Assembly (NCBI GenBank): GCA_030374765.1
Contig: JARGXX010000138.1
Span: forward strand, 806,001 to 870,000
Length of the DNA: 64,000 nucleotides
DNA from: Agarophyton chilense
Lineage: Eukaryota > Rhodophyta > Florideophyceae > Gracilariales > Gracilariaceae
Reading direction: 5' to 3'
A model generated the notes under the pieces. The model worked only from the letters and a program-made list of their open reading frames with translations, was not told where the DNA came from and searched no databases. Position 1 is the first letter of the stretch. Every line of letters begins with the position of its first letter. Position numbers and translations under genes: made by a program. Shown in pieces: positions 32,467 through 43,342 of this stretch.

Positions 32467-33310
32467 ATGGGTACTCGTTTCAAAGTCCATACGGACCACG
32501 CATGCTTGCGTTGGCTCCTGGAGATCTCCGAACCCTCGGGCCGCCTTATGTGCTGGCGTCTCCGACTGTCGGAATTCGACTTTGAGATCCTATACAAGAA
32601 AGGGAAGCTGAACACTCAGGCTGATGCACTATCCCGCTTGGGAACGACAGCGGAAACGGAACCCTACAAGGACGATGACATCCCATGTTTTATGGTATCG
32701 GACCTCGAGGGAGGAGCTCAACCGCTGACGGATGATGTTTGTGACGATATACTCGTCAACGAGAGTCTGGATTCGCCGACCGGCTCTTTTATACCTATCT
32801 CTCCAGAGGAGATGATACGCGAGCAACAGCTCGAACCATTCTGTACACGGATTCGGGCTCGCCTCAACGGAGGATTTCAGTTACCTTTCGAGGACGACGA
32901 TCAGGGTTACCTAATCAGGACCGTTGGACCTCGCCCGAGGATAGTGGTGCCGCACACCCTACAACAGAGGGTATTACACCTCACTCACTATGTGAAGGTT
33001 GGCGCCCATCCCGGGGGAAGAAAACTGTACCTCACGTTGAGAAGGGACTTTTACTGGCCGGCAATGGCATTCGATTGTTACGCCGTCAGACGGGCCTGCG
33101 CCAATTGCGCCAAGAATGACGTCAAACTTCGGAAGCACTCTAAGAAGTTGACGCTGTTCCCGGCACGGGCTCCACTCGAATTTGTGGCCATAGACATCCT
33201 AGGGGAGTTTATCAGGACGCCCCGAGGTCATCGGTATCTGCTTGTCATTTCTGACAGATTCTCTAAGTTAACGAGAACTGTGCCGCTGAAGCGGATACCG
33301 CCGCTACCGT
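32467..33310 (+). pseudogene. Gypsy-1 RNase H end and integrase, first half
   Basis: Begins GTRFKVHTDHACLRWLL (RNase H), LNTQADALSRL, then the integrase zinc domain (LTHYVKVGAHPG..C-x2-C) and the first catalytic Asp in VAIDILGEF. The frame is lost near 33300 by a one-base shift in the region following LTRTVPLK. Confidence 0.85.
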
Positions 33311-34658
33311 CGCGCAAGCGTTCGTGACCCATTGGGTGTTCGTATATGGACCGCCGGTGCAGTTGTTATCCGACAACGGAGGGCAATTCGCATCTAAGTT
33401 CTTTCAGGATGTATGTCGAATCCTTGATGTAAGGAATTTATTTGTTACTACGTATCACCCTCAGGGGAATGGCCAGGTGGAGAGGTTTAACCGCACGATA
33501 CTCAACGCTTTGAGATCGTATGTTGCGGATCACCCCAAAAAATGGGACTTGTACACAGACGCTATCACGTATGCATACGACACCCAGGTACATCGGGTTA
33601 CATCGTTATCCCCATTTGAACTGGTACTGTCGAGGACACCGCCGCCGGTCGCCATCGAGTCTCAACCGACCCTGTCGACGTACCCGTCACCGGGATTGTA
33701 CCGAGAAGCCTGGAAGGAGTGGCTTACGAAGATGGTGCCGATAGCCCGGAAAGCAATGGACAAAGCTCAACGCGCCTACAAGAAGGACTTTGACAATCGG
33801 GTTCGCAAACCTCTACCTCAGGTGGAGCCCGACGACTTCGTCTTCCTTCGAAAGGAATACTACAATCCTGAAAAGGAACGTAGGCACAAGCTTTCGCCAA
33901 TTGTGGACGGACCCTATCGTGTGGTTTCTGTAGACCCGGACACGGTGGTATTGGATATCGCTAACCGCCACGAACGGATCTCCAGGGACCGCATCACAAG
34001 AGCGCCCAACCCAAATGTGGAAGTGATGTCGGCGCCAACGCCCTCCACAGGGGATGATTCAACGGAAGTTAACCCGTCAGGCGGAAATTCGAACACCCGC
34101 CCCGTTATACTTCCGCACCCGGAACGTGGTTTAACCGACCTACCGGAAACTTCGGATACTCCCGAACCTGGGCCCGCTCCCTCAAGGGCCCAGTCAACGA
34201 ACTCTTACAGAGTTACTCCCCCACCGGAGGTAATCAAGCCTCCTGGCTCTCCGCCTAAGGAGGGGGAGGAGGACTTAGTTCCTTCGCAGGACGATGTTTC
34301 GGCGTCAGCCACTCGCCCTAACAGGGAATCTAGTTCTCACAGTGAGACGGCGAGCCCGACCGAGCCGGCGACAGAGAAATCACAACCCCAGCTTATGGGT
34401 AGCGACATCACCGCCGACCCAGTCGAGCACGACGTCAGAAAAGATGACGAAACCCCGCCTAGGGAGAGTCGTGTGGAGAACTCCGCACCCGGAACGCCTA
34501 CAGAGCCGACGATCACCCGCCGCCGCGGACGAGACACTGAGGTGTCGCACACTCAAACCCCGCTTTCTCAGGAACGAGCTGTGTCAGCGGACCCGCACGG
34601 GGAAGATCTCGACGACGAGGTGGACCAAATTTGGCTCTCCGTTATGGAATGGGAATAG
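33311..34658 (+). pseudogene. Gypsy-1 integrase, second half, with long C-terminal tail
   Basis: Continues with THWVFVYGPPVQLLSDNGGQF (second Asp) and GNGQVERFNRT (Glu) with the canonical 35-residue spacing. The GPF/Y-type module appears as RRHKLSPIVDGPYRVVS. A ~220-residue Pro/Ser/Thr/Glu-rich tail follows to the stop at 34656. The chromodomain lies further downstream in the same frame. Confidence 0.85.
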
Positions 34659-35183
34659 GAACTCCTATGGAGACACTGGAACCCTCAGGAATGGGAAAGA
34701 AATGAGTGAGACCCGTCGGGGACAGCTCAGGAGAGTGCTATCGCGTGTCGAAAGCGCCACCTCACATCCGCATATGCAGATTTTCCCGCACAAGGAACGG
34801 GCACCCCACACGGGGCGCCCGCGCATTTGTGTGGCACACGTCGAATGGCACCGAGCCAATCAAAAGGCTCTGACGACCAACCGTCGCGCAAACCGCCTCC
34901 GTCGCACGGCGCGTTGCACGGGAGCAATCTTCGTCCCCGTAGCTCGGGTTGACGTTGAAGTCTTACCCCCCTGAGATTGGAGACGCTAACGCGTCGCGGT
35001 TTCTCAACCATCACGGAATCTAAGAACACCGTTGTCATGGGGAAGATCTCAGCTTTAAGAAGAATTCAAAACCGGGCCGTTTTGACTCCGTAGACGGAAG
35101 TTACAACGTAGCCCACAGGCCACTCGGCGCTGTTCGGACGAAGTGCTAAGACCCGCTCACAACACGGAAAAGAACCCACCGGG

Positions 35184-35474
35184 GTGTGTCTAGACCCTAC
35201 GTTGACACCCTCAAGGGAACTAGAGCGTTCCAAGATGGAAGAGAAGCCCGAACAGGGAAAAGTGTACCCGCAGGAATTCGTTATCGATCGCAGCGTGCGT
35301 CACATCTACACCCCCGAGGGAGAAGTCCGCTACCAAGTCCGATGGTACGGATTCTCGCCTGATGAGGATACAGTGGAACCCATTGAGCACCTTCCGAGGT
35401 CTAAGGTTTTATCCTATCACCGACGCGCTCGGGTAACCTTGCCTCCAAGTCTGGATCGTGCCCAAGTCGGGTAA
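35184..35474 (+). pseudogene. Gypsy-1 chromodomain
   Basis: Same frame as the integrase tail but separated from it by about 525 bases with stops. Residues 32-82 read EFVIDRSVRHIYTPEGEV, YQVRWYGFSPDEDTVEP, LPRSKVL: a chromodomain, with one aromatic-cage position changed (usual TWEP is TVEP). In chromoviruses this module follows integrase and steers integration to methylated histone H3. Detached by decay, or expressed through a splice. Confidence 0.8.
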
Positions 35475-35639
35475 GCCACCATGGGAACTGGTGTGGATGG
35501 GACCTCGAAGTGAGGAAGATGGTGGATCTCTGAAGAGGAATTGAGGAGAGTATCCCGAAGAACACGTATTGAGAGGGAATGTCTACTGGCCCTCGGCCTA
35601 GCGCCGTCAACCGGGGAACACAGCACCGGTTATCGGGAC

Positions 35640-35800
35640 AGTTTATGATGAAAAAGGAAAAGAAGACCCACGAAGTGGAGAAGAAGATTAAGAAGAAGAT
35701 TGGACCCTAGGAAGGGAAGAAGATGAAGAAGATCCTAAGAAGGAATGAAGAAGATGAAGTAGAAGTTAAGATCCTAGGAAGGAAGAAGAAAAGAAGTTAT
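35640..35800 (+). repeat. Purine-rich GAAGAA block in Gypsy-1
   Basis: About 160 bases almost free of pyrimidines on the plus strand, with repeated GAAGAAGAT and two GATCCTAGGAAGG-like units. It separates the sense genes from the antisense gene. It could act as a second polypurine tract, a splicing enhancer or a 3' UTR element. Confidence 0.55.
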
Positions 35801-35863
35801 GCAAATATCAGAAGTTTACTATTGTCGCCAAGCTATGGACTCTACAATTGACCGAAGGCGGAA

Positions 35864-37590
35864 CTACGAAAAGCCCGAGGAGGGACCCGCCCCACCGTTA
35901 GGATTCTGACCCTGATGGTACGCCGAGGCGAAAGCCAACATCTGGCTCACATCCGTCATACCCGGGGGAATCGGAATGCCCGCGTTCACGAGGCCTTGTC
36001 GCACACTATCCGCTTGCGGAGTGGCAACCGGCGCCTGCGCAAGGGTGTTCACACCCCACCCGGGGGGAGCAGATGGACCGCCACCGGATGCATTCGCCGC
36101 AGCAGCTGAGGTCGTTCCCACTGGTTGGAAGGGTGCAGATGGCTCCACAGGGAGTACTCCACTAGGAGCTGGCACGTCGTTATCCAACGCTGGATCGTCC
36201 AGGTCTACTGGAGGCTCGTACTCGTAGTCGTCGGTATAAATGAACCCCGTCGGGTGTCCCACCGGCATCGGTCGAGGCGAGTCAATCAGCGCCCGTGCTT
36301 GCGCCGCGCTGATGCGAACCCCTTCGAAGGGATTGTAATAGACCCAGTTAACGGAGCCCGGATCGTACCGGCCAGGAGACTTGTCTCGCGCGGATCCTTC
36401 CCCTGCGGGCTGATTTTCCACTGGAACTCGATCCCATTGGGTGTTGTCGATCACGTCCAAGATTGGATACAGGTCCTGCACGCTGCTGGCCGAACCCAAC
36501 GCTGGGACAAGGTCGATCTGACGCATGATGGTCCGTAGCATCGGAGGAATAACCAGATACGGAAATGGTCATGAGCATCCCAGAGGAGGTGCGCCGCTAC
36601 GCGGGCTGCCCACTCGGCTGCAACGAGGGCCCAGTATCCCGAGTTCGGGTCGTGCTTCAAACGAGACCCGATATAGTAGATGCATGGGGGCAGTTCAGCA
36701 AAGCACCCTCGGGGGACCTCGACCTTACTCCACCAAGCTGGAAGGGGCACGAATCGCCCAACCTTCGCCGTGTTACGGATACGCTCCAGTTCCACGTGAG
36801 GATACGGGACAAGGAACCCGAAACGGGAGCGCGAGCGGCGCTCGAAGCGCACGCGTCGATCGAACCCATACTGGGTAAACTGCCGTTGAAGGTACCTGAA
36901 TTCAGCCCGAAGGATGGGACGACTCCATTGGAGCATATCTTCTCGGAGAAGAAAACCCGGTCCGCGGAACTCGGCTTCAGGAAAGGCTGCCAGGTTATCC
37001 CCGTAGGAGACCTCATCGTACGTGCGGTAATAGGCGACATCGAACCCGTATTCCGGGGGAACCACATGGTCAAAGCGTGACCTCTCCAATCGCTGGTAGG
37101 CCAGAGCCGCCATCACTGCGCGCGCCTTGTCCAGGGACTCCCCGCGACCGCGGTATAGATACTGAGGCTCTATGGCTACCCGCGCCCTCCAATCGGGAGA
37201 ACGTACAACCTCGACAGGTAGGCCACCCGGCAATAAGCCGTCCTCCACGTAGGAGTCGATGAGCTCATCGTCGCGAACCGCTGTCGGATGGAACCACGGA
37301 GCGCGGGAATATATCACCGGATCGGTAAGGGGACTCCACCTTCGAAAGGATTCGTTTGAGATCCAACCTCTGGAGTTTGCTACCAAGGGCATCGCATGAG
37401 CGGAGTTCCAGGCCACCGCGTTAGTGTCCAAATCCTCCTGAGGATGTCGGTTGCTCGCCGAGGCGGAAGGTTCGGTACCTGACGGAGCCGCATCCAAACC
37501 GGAGAAATATCCACCCTGCTGGGGAGCTCCGATGTCCGCCGGCACGGAGGCTGACGGCCCCGAGAGTGGGTTGAGGACGTATGGGTTCAT
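35864..37590 (-). pseudogene. Antisense gene of Gypsy-1, unknown product (~575 codons, one frameshift)
   Basis: Minus strand, ATG at 37590 (MNPYVLNPLSGPS). The frame is open to about 36550, then needs one shift (DHF then PYLVIPPMLRTIMRQID) and continues to the stop at 35864. N-terminal Pro/Ser/Gly-rich part; central Arg- and aromatic-rich part (YLQRQFTQYGFDRRVRFERRSRS, PLPAWW); acidic YDDYEYEPP-like part; Gly/Pro/Ala-rich end. I recognise no domain. A TATA box (37732-37739) lies 142 bases upstream in the right orientation. Antisense genes between pol and the 3' LTR are known in plant Tat-lineage elements (Grande, RIRE2, Retand), but none is known to me from a chromodomain element. The sense frame at 36565-37080 is treated as its shadow. 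Confidence 0.6.
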
Positions 37591-37731
37591 TCCCTTGAGA
37601 GGGCTGGTTGAGACTGCTGTTGCGAGAAGTTGTTTATCGCCGAAAGTCGGAGGAGTAGAAAAAAAGTTGTACCGATGTGCCAGTTTTGTGGCGATCCTCA
37701 GAAGTGGTGAAGAACCCCATTGGGAGAGAAG

Positions 37732-37739
37732 TATATATA
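37732..37739 (-). promoter_or_regulatory. TATA box for the antisense gene of Gypsy-1
   Basis: TATATATA (CTATATATAC on the minus strand), about 62 bases inside the 3' LTR boundary and 142 bases upstream of the antisense ATG. Confidence 0.5.
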
Positions 37740-37788
37740 GTGACCGGAAAGCGAGACACCCGCGGCTCGGAATGTTCTTCCTCGTCTT

Positions 37789-37801
37789 AAGGAGGGGGAG
37801 A
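37789..37801 (+). other. Gypsy-1 polypurine tract
   Basis: AAGGAGGGGGAGA immediately before the 3' LTR, the primer for plus-strand DNA synthesis. Confidence 0.85.
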
Positions 37802-38718
37802 TGTAGAGCAACGCCCAGTTAGGGGATACTTGAAGATGCAACTCATAGAATGAGGATTGAACCCTCCGAGGGTTATGACTATGATCCCCTCTAAGGTGTG
37901 CTGAGGTGGCACTGTTTTCTGGTTAGAGTTTGCCTATGAAGTGAAAATTCGGATGGCCCATGGTTGGATTGGCCCCGTGATACACGTGGCTTAATTTTGG
38001 CACCGATTTTCGGATATTTGTTAGAACGTTGGACTTTTGGGCCCTGACAGTGGGATCTCTACGTGTATGACCCTGAGCAGGTGTGCACTACTGTAGAGTT
38101 TAGTTAGTGGGCCCTACTTAGGGAGACGAGATCTGACAGTCCGAAGCTCAGAGTAAAATGGTAACCAAGGTTGGTCTTCGATACCTTTAGAGGTTCTTCG
38201 TCGCCATCGTTTCGGCCTTACAACCCGGAACGGGCTCTGGTTAGCAACGCCTGCGTAGGGACACGACTCCACTTGGAGAGTGCCCACGTTTGGGTTCCGT
38301 GCAACCACCCCCTTGGGACCGCTCAGACGACCTGCGTGCACGATAGCCCGTGGGGGTTCTGCTTACTTGTTGCGTGCTTTTTGTGTTTCCTTTCGAGGAC
38401 AGGTTTTCGCCCCTGTATTGGGTTTCTTTTGTTGTTTCGCCCCTTTTCTGGTTCTCGGGTCTGGTGCCTGTTAGTGCCCGACCCTCGCCCCGTTTTTCCT
38501 CTTCGCCGGTTTTTCCCCCATTCTTTGGGATACCCAGACCCATTCCCGACCCAACGGTTTCTACCCCTCACCTCCGTCGGTACTGTCGGAATCCCCCGTG
38601 GGAGTTACACCCCACACTACGGGTAGAACGGAGGGCTCTGTCTCTGAGTCTGCCTGCCCCAGGGAGCAAGGCTTCGAACACCTTGAGAGCACTTCCCGGC
38701 GCCGGGTTTTGCTCCACA
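37802..38718 (+). repeat. Gypsy-1 3' LTR
   Basis: 917 bp, followed by the gtccg duplication and the resumed Copia-1 frame. Confidence 0.95.
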
Positions 38719-39176
38719 GTCCGATGCAGAACGACGCGATCTACCATGTTGTATCCTGGGTTTCCCACAAAGCCAAATGCTCCGTTAAGAGCATCCCTGC
38801 TGCTGGAATCTTTGCCGCCGCCGAAGGAATTGACGATGGAAAGATTATCTGCAATGCCTACAACGAACTGCTTCTTACCCGTGTACGTCTACGCCTCTGT
38901 GTCGATTTGAAAGATCTGTTCAGTTCTCTTTCGACGCAAAAGAACTCTATCGACAAGTCGATTCGAGGAGACGCCAGCTCGCTTCACTACGAGTTTCAGA
39001 CTGGAGCAGTGGATAGTATTTCCTGGATACCTGGGACTACGAACTTAGCTGATCCGCTAACGAAGCGCGACAGCCCTCTTACACAAGCATTGCAGTTGAC
39101 TCTTTTCCTTGGCCAGCTTTCCATCGACTTCACTGCAGTTGCTGAGACCAAGGCGACAGAAAAGAACTTCGGCTGA
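38719..39176 (+). CDS. Copia-1 polyprotein part 4: RNase H end
   Basis: Resumes after the gtccg duplication with MQNDAIYHVVSWVSHKAK, CNAYNELL, KSIRGDASSLHYEFQTG and SISWIPGTTNLADPLTK, the standard C-terminus of Copia RNase H, ending at 39176. Copia-2 aligns throughout (NVADPLTK, AVAETKSSEKHFG). Confidence 0.9.
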
Positions 39177-39187
39177 AGAAGGAGCAA

Positions 39188-39431
39188 TATGAATGTTTGA
39201 ATGTTGCTCTCATGGACTAGTGAAGTTCACTGTATTTGTATTTGTATTTGTATTTGTAATGTATATTTCTTGGCGACTGTTTGTGTAACAAGTTCTCTGA
39301 CTACAAATATCAGACCGCCGCATTGTAAACGTCGGACGAGACCCCGACCGGTGACCGACGAATTCTTGTACTCTGAATACACCCTGCACCTTTCACTCAG
39401 ACTTTCCTGTATCTGACACTGACTATCCTTA
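39188..39431 (+). repeat. Copia-1 3' LTR
   Basis: 244 bp; three differences from the 5' LTR. Followed by ggctc. Confidence 0.93.
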
Positions 39432-39436
39432 GGCTC

Positions 39437-40046
39437 ATCGACCCGTCAGAGTAAAGATCCCATTCAGTTCCTCCCAGTTGTTGCACTGACGCCGCTGCAT
39501 GTATTGAAGTCAGCGATTTTTTCTCCCGCATTCAGGAAAAGATAACGAAAAACATCAACGAAAGTCAGATCGTTCGTATCGAGCATTAGCAAGGTCTTAA
39601 ATCTATGTTGTTAACCAGCCGCAAAGGAAGAAGTAGACAGTGCGCTGTGTTCGCTTCGAGACTCCACAGACCTATGATACAACCGCCTCGCTCTTTTCGG
39701 TCATTGCTTTCCTTCCCTTGAAAACTTGGAAACTGCCATGCTTCAAAACTTTGTTCCTGCAAACGAACAGGCAAATTTACGGTGGTCACTCATCAAACTT
39801 CGCATGTCCGGATCGCTTAAATCGCAAGTATCCCAGTTTCGTGGACTTTTCGACATTTGCGCCACCCCGACAAGTGAAGTGTTTACCTTCTTCCAGCTTA
39901 GCCTTCCGAACTTGTTTCGAAAGAATCTTTCTGAAAAGTATCCCGCCGGACAACCGGCAACAATGTCCGAGGTCTTCAACTTCGTACGCACTGTTCACAT
40001 TTCAGAAAGATGGGACGATTCCACGAGACCTTCATATTTTCCTTAA
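39437..40046 (+). pseudogene. Gypsy-2 gag remnant (capsid region)
   Basis: After the Copia-1 junction, broken frames lead into a 106-codon stretch from 39726 (LRWSLIKLRMSGSLKSQV..FRGLFDICATP, SLPNLFRKNL), which has the look of the retrotransposon gag capsid domain. Stops on both sides. Confidence 0.55.
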
Positions 40047-40242
40047 AGTCATGCTACGAGCGCAAATGATGGTATCCGCACCAATCGCTCCTCTCGAAGC
40101 TTTTCAAAGCCACTAAGCGCGAACGCAATCAACAAGGACCTCGATGCTGACACTTGTGGACCAACTGACTTCCAGAACCGCCTGGAATTGGATACCTACC
40201 CGAGCCATGATCGATGTATGAAATGAGGCAAGAAGCCCTGGA

Positions 40243-40800
40243 GTGATCCCAAGCACCCTTGCCCGGCAACAGTGGGTACCGCTCCAACTCAGAGGTCGCT
40301 TAACCCAAGCCAACAAACAAGCCAAGCCGCAGGACAGTGCGGCCAAAACTACCTGCGTTTACCATTTTCCCTGCTTTTCAGCTGTCCACACGGACTACTC
40401 TGAGGACATGATATATCGCGCACAGAATTATGGTCGAGATGTCGCTTTCTATTTGAATCCCGGTGCATCTCACGCGTTCATGTCCCTGAATGCCGCGAAT
40501 CGCTGCAGGCTTTCGCTTCAACCTTCTGTCTGCTCGAGTGCACAGCTCGATGATCACAGTATCATCCCAGTTTTGCATGAAGTCCAAACACTATTAGTTC
40601 TCCAGGAAAATTCCGCAACATTGTCTGTCTTCGTTATCGCTATTAATGACAAGTACGAGGGTATTCCGCTTATCAAATTCGGGCGACAATGGCCTAGCAT
40701 ACTGAATCCGCCCAACAGCTGGACCACACATACCATGAGCATCAAGCGCGCAACTGGCTCTACGGTTAAGGTGTTTCCACGTCAGCGAGTTTCCGCCTAG
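40243..40800 (+). pseudogene. Gypsy-2 protease remnant
   Basis: 185-codon frame with VAFYLNPGASHAFMSLN, matching the retropepsin active site with the catalytic Asp replaced (D-S-G-A expected, NPGA found), so inactive. The rest (SVFVIAINDKYEGIPLI) has the expected beta-strand character. Confidence 0.55.
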
Positions 40801-41040
40801 ACTAGTTCCAAACCACCAGTAATGAAAACAATTCCAATCAATAATAGCCTCCGCAAGATCGTCAGTAAAGATCCTGTGAGCTCTTCGCTGTACGCCTGCA
40901 GCCTTTGACCGCTGTCGAATGTCATCCCGATCTGTCACCAAATGTCGACGAATACGCCGACGTGTTCAAAGCAGAACTCCCTAGTGATCTCCCTCCTCAC
41001 GGGAGCACGATTTTTAAATCAACTTGAAGCACGATCAACT

Positions 41041-42240
41041 GCCACCTGTTCGGCCTGTCATACGCTTGTCTAATGAGGAACTCCAGCTGTTACGAAATAC
41101 AATAGACGAATTGCTTCCAAAAGGACTCATCGGGCCCTCTCGTCTCCTTATGGGGCACCTGTATTCTTTGTGAATAAGAAGAGTGGTCATTTACGAATGG
41201 TCTGTGATTACCGTACTCTGAGTCTTATAACCATACCTGATTCCACCTCAATCCCACATATTGATGAGACTCTTCACCAAGTGGCAGGACCCAAAATCTT
41301 TTCGCAGATCGACCTGGTCGGCGCTTATCACCAGATGCGCATACGCGAACAAGATTTTACAAAACTGCAATATGCACGCGGTTTTTGGATCTTGTGAATG
41401 GAAAGTGCTTTGCTTTGGGCTTTGAAACGCCCCTGTCTCTTTTTCCGTCTGATTGCATCAGTATTGAAGGACCTAAATGGCGAATGTCTGGTGTTATATA
41501 TTGATGTCATCTTGCTCTATAGCAAGTCAATACAAGAGCACAAAGAACATTTACGAAAAGAGTTTGAGGCATTTCGTAACCAAGTTAAGCAAGTGCTCTT
41601 GTGGGGTGAAAGAGGTCGTCTTTCTTGGATTCTACGTCCCTGATCAAGGCTTGTTGACCCAAGATCGCCTCACAACCGCCATCCGCGATTGGCTTACAAC
41701 CACCTCTCTACGTCATGTTCAGCAGTTTGTGGGCCTCACTAATTTCTACCGCAGGTTTATACACAGCTACGCAGAGATACCACAGCCTCTAACCGATTTT
41801 CTTCGCACACGGAACTTTCAATGGAACCAAGCTAAGGAGTCTGTCTTTCGGGCCAGTAAACTTGCCCTAACTACAGTTCCTGTTCTGTCTCCTGTTTCCC
41901 CGGACAAGCCGCTCGTTCTGACGATAGACGCTTCCAAGCATGCTGTCCGCGCTACGCCGTCCCAACAAGATCTCCCTGTTGCCTTTTTTTCTCACCGCCT
42001 TTCGGATTTTGATCAAAAATGGGATGCCGGAAATCAAGAGCTACTCGCTTTCATGATTTCCCTTCGCACGTGGGCCCCATATCTACGTGGAAGACGGTTC
42101 TTATTACGAACTGACCACGATCCTTTCCGATATTTGAACACCAAGCCAAAACTCACCGGAAGTCAAATGCCATTGGCTAGACGAGATCCAGGAGCATACG
42201 TTCGATATTTAACATGTAGCAGGTCGTCAGAATATTTTCC
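41041..42240 (+). pseudogene. Gypsy-2 reverse transcriptase and RNase H remnant
   Basis: Pieces in two or three frames: KKSGHLRMVCDYRTL and FSQIDLVGAYHQMRI (RT), LVLYIDVILLYS (the YIDD box damaged to YIDV), then NFYRRFIHSYAEIPQPL, VLTIDASKHAVRA (RNase H Asp), FFSHRLSDFDQKW and LRTDHDPFRYL. Clear Ty3/gypsy order; catalytic residues lost. Confidence 0.8.
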
Positions 42241-42293
42241 CAGATGCCCCAAGTCAAAGACTAGTCCATCTTTCCCAACTACGGTCTCTCAAT

Positions 42294-43048
42294 ATGCATA
42301 TCTCTAATTTCCTCGAGTCTATTCATGAGGCTCACAATAGTGAATTTCTAGCTACAGAACTTCTACACTTTCTTTGTGATCCCCCTTACCACACTTCTCC
42401 AGCCATACAACGAAAAGTGCGCAACTGCACTGTCTCACAAGACATGTTTTACTGGACGGGCGCCGGTTCTTTTCGCTTATATGTCTCTTCTGGTGATTTC
42501 CGCTCGACTGTGATGGATTTTTTTTCACGAAATAGGTCACCTCTACGCTGACAAGACATACTTCTTGGCCCACCGATATGTTTTCTGGCCATAAATGTAT
42601 GCAACCATTTTGAAGTATGTACGCAGCTGTCGGCACTGTCAATCAAATAGCACCGCGACGTTTCATTTGCGGAAGGTGATTTTTTCTACTTAAAGCTGAC
42701 TCCTTGTCGCTTTTTCGCCGAGATGACCTGCCGAAGAAGTGGTCACTTCGATTTAATGGTCCATTCCGTATTTTTGATATCTTGAGACCGGTAACCTATC
42801 AAATAGAACTACAGATGACCATGAAAAAGGCACATACCGTGAAACATGTTTCCAAGCTCAAGGCATGTCATCATGAACAGCGTGATACCCTAGACATTGT
42901 CATCAACAACGATGGAGAAGTAAAGCAAAAAATTGCGGAAGTACTTGACAAACGAAGGTTCAATTTCCGCCTTTTCTATCCTATCCGATTTGCTGAAGAC
43001 ACTCACGATGACGCTGTTTGGCTCCCAACGACGCCCATTCGAAAGTGA
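42294..43048 (+). pseudogene. Gypsy-2 integrase remnant with GPF module and possible chromodomain relic
   Basis: The zinc-binding part is visible as HFEVCTQLSALSI-type sequence in frame pieces near 42.55-42.65 kb; the catalytic core is largely deleted. From 42704 a frame gives LPKKWSLRFNGPFRIFDIL and HVSKLKA, the GPF/Y integrase C-terminus, followed by IAEVLDKRRFN..AVWLP, which may be the wreck of a chromodomain. Confidence 0.55.
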
Positions 43049-43121
43049 CGAGCGTCTGTAGCATCATTTAATACCCGGGAAAAGTCAATCAAACCTTGCC
43101 TCATTCAAATCTGGGGTGAAT

Positions 43122-43342
43122 GTAACAGAACTTTTATGTTATCTCAAACGTAAATTAACGTTCTGTTTTCTGTCACTAGGATTAGTCTTTTGAGATAGAA
43201 TGTTACTTGCAGTAGACCTGTAACGGTACCTTTATGTTAGAATGCTAGCACTACATAAAGGCTTGAAGAACAGCGTCCGACAGAGCTAAGCAAGACTCTG
43301 ACGACGATCTAAAAAACGTTTTGTACACACGCCTGTGTTACA
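43122..43342 (+). repeat. Gypsy-2 3' LTR
   Basis: 221 bp, TGTAACAGAAC to CTGTGTTACA, intact terminal inverted repeat TGTAACA/TGTTACA. Followed by gaaag. Confidence 0.85.

Larger units (their letters stand above)
26950..38718 (+). mobile_element. Gypsy-1: chromodomain-type Ty3/gypsy element, innermost of the nest
   Basis: An 11,769-bp element with two 917-bp LTRs (TGTAGAGC..CCACA), primer site, polypurine tract, gag, protease, RT/RNase H, D35E integrase, a chromodomain frame, a purine-rich block and an antisense gene. About 20 LTR differences by eye (2.2%; 14 transitions, 6 transversions). Several stops and frameshifts make it non-autonomous today. Confidence 0.96.
22645..39431 (+). mobile_element. 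Copia-1: young Ty1/copia element, middle layer of the nest
   Basis: Own length about 5.0 kb, split by Gypsy-1 (26950-38718). Two 244-bp LTRs differ at only three positions seen by eye (1.2%). The polyprotein is nearly intact: one nonsense codon and two frameshifts. Joined across the Gypsy-1 site the RNase H frame is continuous. Inserted into the gag region of Gypsy-2, same orientation. Confidence 0.95.
21725..43342 (+). mobile_element. Gypsy-2: old, decayed Ty3/gypsy element, outermost of the nest
   Basis: About 4.8 kb of its own sequence, split by Copia-1 (22645-39431). LTRs of 224 and 221 bp are clearly alignable but strongly diverged, with ends of the type TGTAACAGAAC..TGTTACA (the first bases of the left LTR are mutated to TTTAACA). 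Gag, protease, RT, RNase H and integrase pieces follow in the normal order, all damaged. Flanked by gaaag. Confidence 0.88.

Noticed and set aside
36565-37080. Plus-strand 171-codon frame in Gypsy-1
   Set aside because: Lies opposite the longer antisense gene, has no retrotransposon motif and no start context.
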